Made by a program: the position numbers and the translations under genes. This document shows positions 45,118-54,400 of a stretch of 64,000 nt of DNA, piece by piece. This DNA comes from Cytophagales bacterium (lineage in GTDB: Bacteria > Bacteroidota > Bacteroidia > Cytophagales > Spirosomataceae): the NCBI GenBank assembly GCA_013298025.1, contig JAAFJE010000001.1, positions 1-64,000 on the forward strand, given 5' to 3'. How positions within the stretch are numbered: the stretch's first letter is position 1; the number at the start of each line of letters is the position of its first letter. The notes beneath the pieces are model-generated. The model worked only from the letters and a program-made list of their open reading frames with translations, was not told the DNA's origin and did not search any database.

Positions 45118-48100
45118 TTACTTGGCCTTTTCTTGGTTGATTCGCTGGTTCAATTTAGCAATCGACTCATTGAGTTTCTCAAAAGTATTTCTGCTATGTC
45201 GAATAATATCGGCAAGTTGCGGGTCGAGTTGCCTTAAATCAGCAACAAGCTCAATAATAGAGTAAAGTTTGGCGTATTCATGCCGCAACTCATGCGAGAT
45301 AATAAATAGCAATTCTTCATACAACGACAATTGGCGTTGTTTTTCCTCTTCTTGCTGTTTACGAGCCGTTACATCTTGGGCGGCTATCAAATAGCCTAAA
45401 GCCTTGCCATTGGTGTCGGCAATTTTACTGTAATTCACCATAAACCAAGCATTGATGCCATCTTTTAACTGGTATTGTTTTTCAACCGTTACCATATTGG
45501 TAGCGGATAAGGCATCGAAATAATGAGCAAGGTTTTCTTGTAAATTGTGCGGTAGAATTGTGGCAATAGGGTCTCCAATTACTAAACTTTGCTTATATTG
45601 CTGCTGGGCAAAATGTTGGGCGGCCGGATTGAATAAAATGATGCGTCTTTGCTCATCTAGCAATACGTAGATATTTTCGGTAGAATTAAAAATACTTTGT
45701 AAGTTCAACTCCGATTTTTCAATGATATTGCGTTGAATTTGTCGGTTGAGATACGTAGCAATCATCTCAGCCAACATCTGCACTAGGGTATATTCTTCCT
45801 CAAAAAATGCCCCATTTTTTTCACTCGGACACGCTTCTGTATAAGCAATTTGTAATAATCCTCGTTGCTCATCAACTGTTATGAAATCACTCTCTAGTTT
45901 TTCATGGCTTTGTGTTTCAACATTTTTACCCAAAATAACATTGTCCCAAGCCAACGAAGCTACCACCAAATGCGGATACTGAAATCCTTTGGGTAAAGCT
46001 TCGATAAGTTTCGAGAGCGTTTCTTCAATGTTATCAGACCCATCGTACAAAATTTGGCTGCATTCGTTGAGTGTGGTCAGTTCTTTTACCCGCTCATTGA
46101 GCTGATACAAGGCTTGTTCACGGGCTTTTTCCGCATTTTTTTGTACCGAAATATCCCGTGCACTTTGCGACCCACCAATGATATTTCCTTTTTCATCTCT
46201 AATAACCGAAACCGACAACGACACAGGTATTTCGTAGCCATTTTTGTGCAAGCGTACCGTATCGAGGTTTTTTACAGATTCGCCTTTACTGATTTTATCG
46301 CATAAACTGCGTTGTTCTACTAATTTATCTGGAGGTACAATCAGTGCAATAGATTGCCCAAGTGCTTCCGAAGCCGAAAACCCAAATAGGCGTTCAGCAC
46401 CTTGGTTCCACGACAAAATGATGCCATCCATATCTCTACTCAAAATTGCATCGTCTGTCGAATTGATAATCAGGTCGTTGAGCTTGAGTTGTTCTTCGTA
46501 AGCTTTGCGTTGGGTAATGTCGGCGGCAATCGTAACAATTTGGTCTAATGTTCCATACATCGTAAAAAATGGCACAACGGTGATGTACGTCCAATATTGC
46601 TCCCCACTTTTTTTACGATTAAGGTATTCGCTTTTCCAGATTTGCCCAGCCGTTAAGGCTTTTTCAATCAAGGGAAAAAGCTCTTCGTTGAGATTTGGAT
46701 TGAGTTCCAAATAATTCTGCCCTAGCAACTCTTCGAGTTTATATTCTGAGATTTTACAAAAATTTTCATTTACGTACTTTATCTTACCGATAGCATCGGT
46801 AATTGACACAATCGACGATTCGTCTAAGGCAATTTTATAATCAGATAATTCCTTATAGTTTTTCAGCAAAGCTTCCTTGGCTGCTTCAAAAGCAGTGGTG
46901 TTTCGGATGCCTTTCAAGGCATAAGTCAGATTTTCAACTATTCGCTTTAGAATATCCACTTCGCCATTATCAAAAGCATTGGCTTGGTCGGAGTACAACG
47001 AAAGTAATAAATCTTGTTCGCCATCTATTGGCAAAAAGAGGCTTATCACCGAAGCAAAGCCATAGCTTCTGGCTTGCACCAACCAAGGCGAAAAAGTAGC
47101 ATCTTTGTCTATATGGTTTACAATGGCATATTGCTTGTTGCGAATGGTACGCATAGCTGGACCATCTTGAATATCTTCATTGTCGAATGCAAAGCGAAGA
47201 TTTTCTACATAACCTACTTTACCAGAAGCATATAAAGGTTCTATACAAGTATTTGCTCTCAACTGGTTAGTGGGCACATAAGCAAACCAAGCTAGTTTAT
47301 AAGCACCTGTTTGAACGAAAATATTAGCACATTCTTTGAGTATCAAACTTTCGTTGGAGGTATGTAAAATACAGTCGTTGATTTTATTGAGCAAGATTAG
47401 CTCACGATTAACCTTTAAAATATGCGACTCTTTCTCTACATTTTTAGTGATAATTTGCGTAAACATCATCACACCGCCTATCTGTCCGGTATCATCTCTC
47501 CACGGATGAGCCTCCCAATGTGCCCAATCTTCTGTGCCATCTTCATGTACAAAAAAACTCCGTTCGCTTTTCAACGATTCGCCAGCCAGACAACGCTTGT
47601 TCTCTTCTTTCCACGTAACGGGAATTTGTGGAAAAAGCACATAATGCGACTGCCCTAGCGTATTTTCAGGATTGAGCTTAAAGGTTTCATACCACAAGGC
47701 GTTGGCATAAATATACCGCATTTCGGTATCGAAAACGGCTATAGCCACTGGCAGGGCAGCCAAAATTTGCTGGTACAAACGCTCTGTAACATCTTGTGGA
47801 AACAAGGTTTTAGTACGAAAGCTAAGGTATATGTATTGGTTCATACGCATGGGTTCAAGCTGCATAACCGATACTTGTCCTTGGCTGTGTCGTAAAAAGA
47901 CTTGTTGTTTATGCTGTAAAAACTCGACTGAGGTACGAACTTGCGAAGTGAGTGTAAGCGAGTTGAGTAAATATATACCAATATTTTCGCCGATAATCGT
48001 ATCGGTGCTATACCCTAAAAAAGCACAAAGGCTAGGCTCTATGTCAACGATTTTGGCAGTAAGGTCTATCAAACATCCCATTGGTTGGGCTGTTGCCATG

Positions 48101-48135
48101 ATAGACATTTCTGCATTCTGTATTTCAACATTCAT
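45118..48135 (-). CDS. Multi-PAS/GAF protein with H-box but no ATPase domain
   Basis: A 1005-residue cytoplasmic sensor. Domain order: PAS (about 15-110), PAS (about 125-240), GAF (about 255-410), PAS (about 430-540), PAS (about 550-665), GAF-like (about 680-800), PAS (about 815-930), then a short helical part with a histidine-kinase-like H-box, FIISHELRHEYAKLYSI (about 935-952). It ends 50 residues later, with no N-, G1- or G2-box ATPase domain in frame before the stop. It may therefore not phosphorylate itself, and could act as a scaffold, phosphotransfer or dimer partner for another kinase. It converges on the LytTR gene with a 30-nt gap. Confidence 0.88.
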   Translation of the reverse strand: MNVEIQNAEMSIMATAQPMGCLIDLTAKIVDIEPSLCAFLGYSTDTIIGENIGIYLLNSLTLTSQVRTSVEFLQHKQQVFLRHSQGQVSVMQLEPMRMNQYIYLSFRTKTLFPQDVTERLYQQILAALPVAIAVFDTEMRYIYANALWYETFKLNPENTLGQSHYVLFPQIPVTWKEENKRCLAGESLKSERSFFVHEDGTEDWAHWEAHPWRDDTGQIGGVMMFTQIITKNVEKESHILKVNRELILLNKINDCILHTSNESLILKECANIFVQTGAYKLAWFAYVPTNQLRANTCIEPLYASGKVGYVENLRFAFDNEDIQDGPAMRTIRNKQYAIVNHIDKDATFSPWLVQARSYGFASVISLFLPIDGEQDLLLSLYSDQANAFDNGEVDILKRIVENLTYALKGIRNTTAFEAAKEALLKNYKELSDYKIALDESSIVSITDAIGKIKYVNENFCKISEYKLEELLGQNYLELNPNLNEELFPLIEKALTAGQIWKSEYLNRKKSGEQYWTYITVVPFFTMYGTLDQIVTIAADITQRKAYEEQLKLNDLIINSTDDAILSRDMDGIILSWNQGAERLFGFSASEALGQSIALIVPPDKLVEQRSLCDKISKGESVKNLDTVRLHKNGYEIPVSLSVSVIRDEKGNIIGGSQSARDISVQKNAEKAREQALYQLNERVKELTTLNECSQILYDGSDNIEETLSKLIEALPKGFQYPHLVVASLAWDNVILGKNVETQSHEKLESDFITVDEQRGLLQIAYTEACPSEKNGAFFEEEYTLVQMLAEMIATYLNRQIQRNIIEKSELNLQSIFNSTENIYVLLDEQRRIILFNPAAQHFAQQQYKQSLVIGDPIATILPHNLQENLAHYFDALSATNMVTVEKQYQLKDGINAWFMVNYSKIADTNGKALGYLIAAQDVTARKQQEEEKQRQLSLYEELLFIISHELRHEYAKLYSIIELVADLRQLDPQLADIIRHSRNTFEKLNESIAKLNQRINQEKAK

Positions 48136-48435
48136 GACAGCACGATTCTAGTTTATACAAAAGAATATATATTTTTCTTAATATAAAAAAACTATGCCAC
48201 GATATGGCTTTTTGGTGTTTTTTTTAGTTTTTAGGCTAGTATCAACCGCTCAAAAACAAGATTACGAAGGTCAAAATAAGAGGAATAGTTTTTTGTATTC
48301 ATCCAATAGCATCTGCTTCATCCTTCCTATTCCTTGGCAAATTATCATAAATACCATCTGATTATTCTGAGAAAAATCATATAAAAATATGATAAAATAA
48401 TATTTAACAACTATTTTTCAGTTACTAAACAACAA
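48136..48435. other. Intergenic DNA left of the blaI operators
   Basis: AT-rich spacer between the divergent PAS gene and blaI; nothing beyond the operator block to its right was seen. Confidence 0.5.
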
Positions 48436-48509
48436 CTACGAAAATTTTCGTAGAAAATACTTGCGAATACGAAATTCTTCGTAGTATATTTGTTACGAAA
48501 TATTTCGTA
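48436..48509 (+). promoter_or_regulatory. blaI promoter with three palindromic operators
   Basis: Three TACGAA-type palindromes: CTACGAAAATTTTCGTAG (48436-48453, perfect), TACGAAATTCTTCGTA (48468-48483, 6-bp arms) and TACGAAATATTTCGTA (48494-48509, perfect). A -33 TTG (48461-48463) and a -7 TATATTTG (48485-48492) frame the second; the third overlaps the likely transcription start. This is the layout expected for BlaI/MecI autorepression. Confidence 0.8.
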
Positions 48510-48529
48510 GTAAAATTAATTCATGAATT

Positions 48530-48901
48530 ATGTTAAAACCGACGGAATCAGAATTAGCCATCTTACAAGTGTTGTGGGCGATGCAAGCAGCTACTGTTAG
48601 ACAAGTAAATGAGGCCTTGAATCAAAAACGAGAAATTGGCTATACTACTACCTTAAAGCTGATGCAAATTATGTATGACAAGGGCTTGGTATCTCGAACC
48701 GACGAAGGACGTTTTCATTTATACCGTGCCGCCGTGGACGAAGCCAGTACACAACAACAGCTTTTAGGGATTTTGGTTGACACAGCCTTTCAAGGCTCGG
48801 CGATGAAATTGGTGATGCAAACCTTGGGGAATCACCAAGCTACGCCCGAAGAACTCGATGCTATCAAACAGTTAATTGCACAAATGGAACAAAATCCGTA
48901 G
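48530..48901 (+). CDS. BlaI/MecI/CopY-family repressor
   Basis: A 123-residue winged-helix repressor of the penicillinase-repressor family. It starts MLKPTESELAILQVLW and has the recognition region QVNEALNQKREIGYTTTLKLMQIMYDKG followed by the family dimer region. Known members are released from their operator by proteolysis through the BlaR1-type partner. Here the partner starts 5 nt later. There is no beta-lactamase in the adjacent genes, so targets may lie elsewhere. Confidence 0.95.
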   Translation: MLKPTESELAILQVLWAMQAATVRQVNEALNQKREIGYTTTLKLMQIMYDKGLVSRTDEGRFHLYRAAVDEASTQQQLLGILVDTAFQGSAMKLVMQTLGNHQATPEELDAIKQLIAQMEQNP

Positions 48902-48906
48902 TTGTT

Positions 48907-50745
48907 ATGAGTCATTTCCTTTCACCCTTTTCTTACAGCTTGTTGCAAGCCCTTGCTTGGAGCTTGATTCATGCTTTATGGCAATTGAGCCTTTTGTATG
49001 TTGTGTATCGAATGGTTTTGCCTTGGTACAAAAACGATGCGGCCACACGCCATTGGATAGGCTTGAGTACATTGCTTGTACAATGCCTTTGGAGTACCCT
49101 CACGCTGGTGTATCAGTACCAACATACACAAGTAACAAGTACGGCGAGCCGTGTTTCGGGACAAGTATTGCCTTATGTAGCAGAGCCAACGACTGCGATG
49201 TGGAAAGCAGTTCCTCAAAACATTACTTGGACAGACACTGTGCAATACTGGTGCATACAACACCTCGACTATTTGGTATATGCTTGGTTTGCAGGCGTTT
49301 TGTTTCTGGTAGTGAGGCTTATGGGAGGGTATTATTATGTACAAAGACTTCGATGGAAATACACCCAATGGGCTGATGACGCTACGCAACAAGTATTTGA
49401 TGCCTTGCTCGACCGCATGGAAATTCCTTACCAAGTGCTGTTGCGTATCTCTAGCAAAATTGATACGCCCATGACCATCGGCTTTTTGCAGCCCATCGTT
49501 TTGATGCCCCTTGGCTTGCTGAGTGGCCTAAGCGAGCAAGAGCTACGGGCAATTTTGGCTCATGAACTCGCCCACATCAAAAGGTATGATTACCTGCTTA
49601 ATCTGATTCAGTCGTTTATTGAAATTGTTTTTTTCTATCATCCCTTGGTTTGGGTTATCAGCGATGCCGTTCGTGACGACCGAGAAAACGCCTGCGACGA
49701 TTGGGCGTTGGCGGTATGCCAGCACAAGCTTCATCTTGCCAAAGCCCTCACCTTGGTCGAACACTTTAAACTTCAATCTTCAACGTCATTAGCTATGTCA
49801 TTTTCAGGAAATAAGGCTAAATTATTAAGCCGAGTACAGCGTATTTTAGGGGTAAAAACCCAACAAAGCAATAGTCCAGTGGGCATTATTGCCGCCTGTG
49901 TATGTGTATTACTTGCCTTTTGTTCACTCAATTTTACCCAAGTAAAAGCCCAAGCTTCACAAGTTGCCAGTTCTTTGCAACAACTCATGCGACCAACCAA
50001 CACCAAGCTCCCAACACCTAAGCAGCGTACTACTACGGTAGTCGAGCCACAACCTGTATCTACACAGGCACCTGTTTTCTTGAGCGTTAATCAAGATAGC
50101 CTGCAAGTGGCTTCGCATTTGGCGGCTATGGCTATTTTAGAAAAGCAGATGCAAGGCTATTCCGAGCAAATCAGGGGCTATTCTGAACAAATCAATCAGT
50201 TGAGTAAGCAAATGCGAGCACATTTGCCTTCGCAAGAAAGCATCGAAACCATCAGTAAAGCGATACAGCAACAAGGAGCACAATTAGGCAAATTGGCCAG
50301 AAAGCAAGCCCAAATTTCCTTACAACTAGAAGAGGAAACGCTATCGAAAGACGAACGAGCAAAACTCAAAAACGAATACCAACAGCTTGATAATCAAATC
50401 AAAGCTCTCGAAGAACAACTCAAGAAATTCAGTGAGAAAACCCTAGACATGGAGGCACATATAGCACACGCTCCCATTGATAGCCTTGGAAAATTGATAG
50501 ATAAAACGGCTATTCCTTTACAAGAAATTGCGAAAAAATTGACATTTCACGCCGAAGCAATAAAGGCTATAGACCCTACGGGCAAGTATCATGACTTTCG
50601 TAAGTTGGGTTATGGATTCAGCGAGCCTGTCGATGCTCCTACGCCACCAACACCGCCGAGCCCACCAGAAGCACCAGCACAAAAATTGCCGAAAGCTCCC
50701 AAAGCTCCAAAATCACCCAAAGCCCCGAAAGATAAAGAGGAGTAG
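48907..50745 (+). CDS. BlaR1/MecR1-like M56 membrane metallopeptidase
   Basis: A 612-residue protein. Hydrophobic segments near residues 15-35, 45-65 and 110-130 flank an M56 zinc domain with HELAH (about 219-223) and the downstream ENACDDWA ligand region; a further membrane helix follows at about 315-335 (GIIAACVCVLLAFCSL). The extracellular part is not a penicillin-binding domain: it is a coiled coil (about 400-530, with repeated GYSEQI) ending in a Pro/Lys-rich tail (TPPTPPSPPEAP, KAPKAPKSPKAPK). This replaces the beta-lactam sensor of classic BlaR1, so the signal is unknown. It is paired with the repressor upstream. Confidence 0.9.
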   Translation: MSHFLSPFSYSLLQALAWSLIHALWQLSLLYVVYRMVLPWYKNDAATRHWIGLSTLLVQCLWSTLTLVYQYQHTQVTSTASRVSGQVLPYVAEPTTAMWKAVPQNITWTDTVQYWCIQHLDYLVYAWFAGVLFLVVRLMGGYYYVQRLRWKYTQWADDATQQVFDALLDRMEIPYQVLLRISSKIDTPMTIGFLQPIVLMPLGLLSGLSEQELRAILAHELAHIKRYDYLLNLIQSFIEIVFFYHPLVWVISDAVRDDRENACDDWALAVCQHKLHLAKALTLVEHFKLQSSTSLAMSFSGNKAKLLSRVQRILGVKTQQSNSPVGIIAACVCVLLAFCSLNFTQVKAQASQVASSLQQLMRPTNTKLPTPKQRTTTVVEPQPVSTQAPVFLSVNQDSLQVASHLAAMAILEKQMQGYSEQIRGYSEQINQLSKQMRAHLPSQESIETISKAIQQQGAQLGKLARKQAQISLQLEEETLSKDERAKLKNEYQQLDNQIKALEEQLKKFSEKTLDMEAHIAHAPIDSLGKLIDKTAIPLQEIAKKLTFHAEAIKAIDPTGKYHDFRKLGYGFSEPVDAPTPPTPPSPPEAPAQKLPKAPKAPKSPKAPKDKEE

Positions 50746-50786
50746 AGCGTTATGAATTAGTGAGTTAGTGAATTGTGAATTAGTGG

Positions 50787-50941
50787 TGTACGAAGGATTT
50801 TATTTTATTCAAAAGCGTGCTTATTATTCGCATTTTTTGTGGTAGCGGCAACCCTTGCGGTTGCCACATTCCAAATGGCAACCGCAAGGGTTGCCGCTAC
50901 CACAATTGTATTTGAAGGATAAAACCAAACTTTCGTACAGC
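50787..50941. repeat. Long palindromic element B
   Basis: About 155 bp. Ends TGTACGAAGGAT (50787-50798) and CTTTCGTACAG (50931-50941). Inner arms of 28 bp (50839-50866 and the complement from 50876) start GTGGTAGCGGCAACCC and pair perfectly apart from a one-base bulge. It lies between convergent blaR1-like and M50 protease genes, embedded in GTGAATTAGTG-type short repeats on both sides (50746-50787, 50942-51050). Confidence 0.85.
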
Positions 50942-51056
50942 ACTAATTGGGAATTGTGAATTATTTTCAATTGAATTAGACACAAAGTATAAGTTTGGGA
51001 AAATCAAATCACTCATTCACTAACTCACTAATTCACAACTCACTCAATCACAATTT

Positions 51057-52235
51057 TCACTCTACTATCATAAACGGATGTGGCGTAAAGCATAGTACAA
51101 AAATCAAGAGGGTAATCCAACCCAATATTTTTCGTTTGGTATCGAGCGGTTCGTCTAGTTCTACGTCTGGATGATACACACCTAAAAATCTACCCAGTAA
51201 AAAAGCAAAAGGAAAAAAGCCCGAAAAGCCTTTGAGCGAGTCTAAATAAGGCGTAATGCTGCATAAAAACTGTACTACTACAATAGCCAGACTAAACACC
51301 CAAGCGTTGATACTACGGCTAGATATACGACTAAAACATACTTTCAGAAAGTAAATATATATCAACAATGACGTAAAAAACTCAAGGTCTGTTTGATAAT
51401 AGCCTCCTTCCAAACCAATCGTTTTTATATCTTGTACCGTAAAAAAGCCTAAGCCTGCATAAAACACAAAGCCAGTGAAAATCACGGGTGCAATCCAATT
51501 GAAACGTTTTTTACCGATAAGTCCGTACAAAATATGTCCGCCATCGAGTTGTCCAATCGGGAAGAGATTCAATGCCGTAAAAAACAGCGACAAGTACCCA
51601 GCCCAAAGCAAAGGATAGTGCATAATTTCAAAATTGGGCGGTAAAAGTGTAGGATTTGCCACAAATTTCTTAAAAAAAAGAAACAGTAGGTTATCGCCCA
51701 ACACCATTTGTCCTTGTAAAGTTTTAGCATTGCGACTGATTTCGTAGGCATAATTTCCGCCATATTTGGCATATTCAGGGTGAATAGTGTAAATATAGTC
51801 GAGTGGAGGCAAATGCGTAAATCCATACCAAAGCACGCCCAACGCTACCACAAAACCAGCCAAGGGTCCTGCAATGCCAATATCGAAATATTGCTTACGG
51901 CTACGGGTGCGGTCGGTAATGCGTATTACTGCTCCAAGTGTTCCGATACTCATAGCCCAACCACTCAACCACATCGGAATGTAGTACGGCAAGGTAGTAC
52001 GTACTCGATGGTACTGAGCCACAAAGAAATGCCCAAATTCATGACAAGTAAGTACACCCAAAAATGGTACTGAAAACTGTAGCCCTTGCCAAAAATCGTC
52101 AGGGAAATGCAGGGAATAAAGTTCGGGAAAACCAAAGAAAAATTTTCCCGTAATGGCCTCCGCTCCTGCCAGTGTTGTGGTAAGAAGCGTAACGATAAAT
52201 AGCAACAATTGTAAGGCCAGTGTTTTATTGCTCAT
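51057..52235 (-). CDS. Site-2 protease family (M50) membrane metalloprotease
   Basis: A 392-residue integral membrane protease. HEFGH (about 65-69, in LTCHEFGHFFVAQYH) and the second zinc-site motif NLFPIGQLDGGHILYG (about 220-235) are intact, and several hydrophobic helices surround them. S2P proteases cut membrane-spanning substrates, often anti-sigma factors or signal peptides; no PDZ domain is seen. The ATG at 52235 overlaps the end of the upstream HAD gene by 11 nt, suggesting translational coupling. Confidence 0.93.
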   Translation of the reverse strand: MSNKTLALQLLLFIVTLLTTTLAGAEAITGKFFFGFPELYSLHFPDDFWQGLQFSVPFLGVLTCHEFGHFFVAQYHRVRTTLPYYIPMWLSGWAMSIGTLGAVIRITDRTRSRKQYFDIGIAGPLAGFVVALGVLWYGFTHLPPLDYIYTIHPEYAKYGGNYAYEISRNAKTLQGQMVLGDNLLFLFFKKFVANPTLLPPNFEIMHYPLLWAGYLSLFFTALNLFPIGQLDGGHILYGLIGKKRFNWIAPVIFTGFVFYAGLGFFTVQDIKTIGLEGGYYQTDLEFFTSLLIYIYFLKVCFSRISSRSINAWVFSLAIVVVQFLCSITPYLDSLKGFSGFFPFAFLLGRFLGVYHPDVELDEPLDTKRKILGWITLLIFVLCFTPHPFMIVE

Positions 52236-52845
52236 GCGCAAAAACGTCTAAAATAGTGAACTCTTGGGGTATAATTTGTTTGACTTCTATGCCTACTTGG
52301 GCTGCACCTACAAGGTTTGCTGCTAAATCGTCGAGAAACAACGTTTCGCTGGCAACCAAGCCTGCTTGTGCCAATACGGCTTCGTAAATATCGGTATGAG
52401 GTTTTACCAAGCCCATTTCATACGACAAGAATACGTAGTCGAAAAGGTCACTCAGTTTTTTCTCCCCTGTACAACGTTCTAAAATCTTTTCTACTTCAAG
52501 AATATGGATATTGCTTGTGTTCGATAAAATGAAGATTTTGTATTGTTGACGCAATTTTTTCAACAACGCAATGCGTGCAGGGTCAATATCGAGCAGTAAA
52601 GCATTGAAGGCTTGGTCTAGGGCTTCGTCGCTGGCATCCGATTGCAACAAGGCACGCAAGGCATCTCTAAAACCTTGGTCGTCGAGTAAGCCTTTTTCAT
52701 AACGCACCCACACGTCAGAAGACTTGATGATTTTTTCGGTTTCTTCGGCGTTCAGGTGAGTGGTAAGAGCCGCTAAAGCCTGATAAGTACGAGGCACATC
52801 AATGTCGATTATGACATTTCCTAGGTCGAATATGATATTTTTCAT
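52225..52845 (-). CDS. HAD-family phosphatase
   Basis: A 206-residue HAD subfamily I hydrolase. Motif I is FDLGNVIIDID (about 5-15) with nucleophile Asp; the motif II region is IFILSNTSN; motif IV is LFLDDLAANLVGA. The G-N-V-I pattern resembles the YihX/alpha-D-glucose-1-phosphate phosphatase branch, but substrate cannot be fixed. It overlaps the M50 gene and starts just after the accA terminator. Confidence 0.9.
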   Translation of the reverse strand: MKNIIFDLGNVIIDIDVPRTYQALAALTTHLNAEETEKIIKSSDVWVRYEKGLLDDQGFRDALRALLQSDASDEALDQAFNALLLDIDPARIALLKKLRQQYKIFILSNTSNIHILEVEKILERCTGEKKLSDLFDYVFLSYEMGLVKPHTDIYEAVLAQAGLVASETLFLDDLAANLVGAAQVGIEVKQIIPQEFTILDVFAHEQ

Positions 52846-52851
52846 ATAAAT

Positions 52852-52880
52852 AAAAAAGGTAATACTTTCGTATCACCTTT
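52852..52880 (-). terminator. Intrinsic terminator of accA
   Basis: On the minus strand AAAGGTGATAC / GTATTACCTTT (one G-T pair) closes on a GAAA tetraloop and runs into TTTTTT. It lies right after the accA stop and separates accA from the HAD-M50 pair. Confidence 0.85.
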
Positions 52881-52893
52881 CGTTCAGTTTAAT

Positions 52894-53847
52894 TTATTCT
52901 TCTACAACACCCATCGCAGCAAATTTGTCGATGCGTTGGTTAATTCTTTCCTCGGCTGGTATTTGGTTGAGTTCTTGGAAAGTATCGAGAATCACTTGTT
53001 TCACGGTTTCGGCAGCGGCGGCATGATTGAGGTGAGCTCCTCCGAGCGGTTCGGGAATAATGCCATCGACCAATTGATTGGTCATCATATCTTCGGCTGT
53101 GAGTTTGAGGGCTTCGGCGGCTTGTTCTTTAAAATTCCAAGTTCTCCAAAGAATCGTCGAACAGTTTTCTGGTGAAATCACAGAATACCAAGCATTTTCG
53201 AGCATCAATACTCTGTCGCCAATAGCAATGCCTAAAGCACCTCCAGAAGCTCCTTCGCCAATGATGATACAAATAACAGGCACTTTTAGCATAAACATAT
53301 CACGAATATTGCGTGCAATGGCTTCGCCTTGTCCACGTTCTTCGGCTTCTAATCCGGGAAATGCCCCTGGTGTGTCGATAAGCGTAATGATAGGCTTATT
53401 AAATTTTTCGGCCATTTTCATCAAACGCAAGGCCTTGCGGTATCCTTCTGGATTGGGCATACCGAAGTTACGTAATTGTCGTTGCTTGGTATTACGACCT
53501 TTTTGTTGACCAATAATCATAAACGTTTGGCCTGCAATCGTGCCTAGGCCTCCTACCATTGCTTTATCGTCGGCAACGGTACGGTCGCCAAAAATTTCGA
53601 TAAATTCATCGCACATCAATTCGATGTAGTCGAGCGTATAAGGACGTTCTGGGTGGCGAGAAAGTTGAACTCTTTGCCAACGGGTTAGGTTCGAGAACGT
53701 TTCTTTTTTCAGTTGTTCTATGCTTGCTTCGAGTTGTGTGGCGGCAGCCGACACATCTACATTATTATCAATCGCCAATTTTTTCATTTCTGCCAATTTG
53801 GCTTCTAATTCGGCTATGGGTTTTTCAAAATCCAAAAGAGTGCGCAT
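52894..53847 (-). CDS. accA: Acetyl-CoA carboxylase carboxyltransferase subunit alpha
   Basis: A 317-residue subunit that with AccD moves the carboxyl group from carboxybiotin to acetyl-CoA, the first step of fatty-acid synthesis. It shows [70 protein letters not shown] and [12 protein letters not shown], all conserved in AccA. The ATG at 53847 ([14 protein letters not shown]) is chosen; 21 upstream codons are not family-like. Confidence 0.98.
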   Translation of the reverse strand: MRTLLDFEKPIAELEAKLAEMKKLAIDNNVDVSAAATQLEASIEQLKKETFSNLTRWQRVQLSRHPERPYTLDYIELMCDEFIEIFGDRTVADDKAMVGGLGTIAGQTFMIIGQQKGRNTKQRQLRNFGMPNPEGYRKALRLMKMAEKFNKPIITLIDTPGAFPGLEAEERGQGEAIARNIRDMFMLKVPVICIIIGEGASGGALGIAIGDRVLMLENAWYSVISPENCSTILWRTWNFKEQAAEALKLTAEDMMTNQLVDGIIPEPLGGAHLNHAAAAETVKQVILDTFQELNQIPAEERINQRIDKFAAMGVVEE

Positions 53848-53965
53848 TTTAACGTTGTAATTTAACGGATGCTTGTGTACATCAACTAGGCAATTTTGCA
53901 CTGATGCCACCTAAGCATGGCTTACGTAATGACTGTTTTCCTTACTTGGAATAAATTTTAGCCCT

Positions 53966-53973
53966 CAAAGTTA
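53966..53973 (-). promoter_or_regulatory. Bacteroidota -7 box for accA
   Basis: Minus-strand TAACTTTG fits TAnnTTTG, about 120 nt upstream of the accA ATG. A -33 TTG is not clear. The region 53848-54400 between accA and the GntP gene (553 nt) is AT-rich; TATCTTTG at 54112-54119 on the plus strand is a possible promoter for the permease, leaving a long leader of about 275 nt. Confidence 0.4.
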
Positions 53974-54400
53974 GTCAAAAAGAATATTCGGAGAACTACT
54001 TTGCAAGAATTTTCATGTAGAAAGGATGCTATCGTTTTTCATACGTTTATCAAAAAACAAATACAACACACAGATTTGCAAACAATTACAAATATTTTTT
54101 TGCAAAAAAATTATCTTTGTTCTACTTATAATAATCGAGCAACACCATCATACTTTTGCTCATGTACAAACGAATATAGCATAAATCTGCGATTGTCTTC
54201 AAAACTTTACTCGGTTTTGTACAATTTTTATGCTACAAGTCCTACAAGAATGTTAGCATTGTCGGCTAAAACCTCTATTTTTGGTCAAAGCTTATGGGAT
54301 AAGGCACGATTGTGCTGCCCTTGGTTTTATTCATAACCCTTCAATCAAATGCTAAGGCAATTTTCACTTTGTCTTATGCTTTATTTAAAACATTTATTAT

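Noticed and set aside
54001-54336. 111-codon plus-strand frame between accA and the GntP gene
   Set aside because: TTG start, AT-rich low-complexity composition, no conserved pattern, and it overlaps likely promoter DNA.
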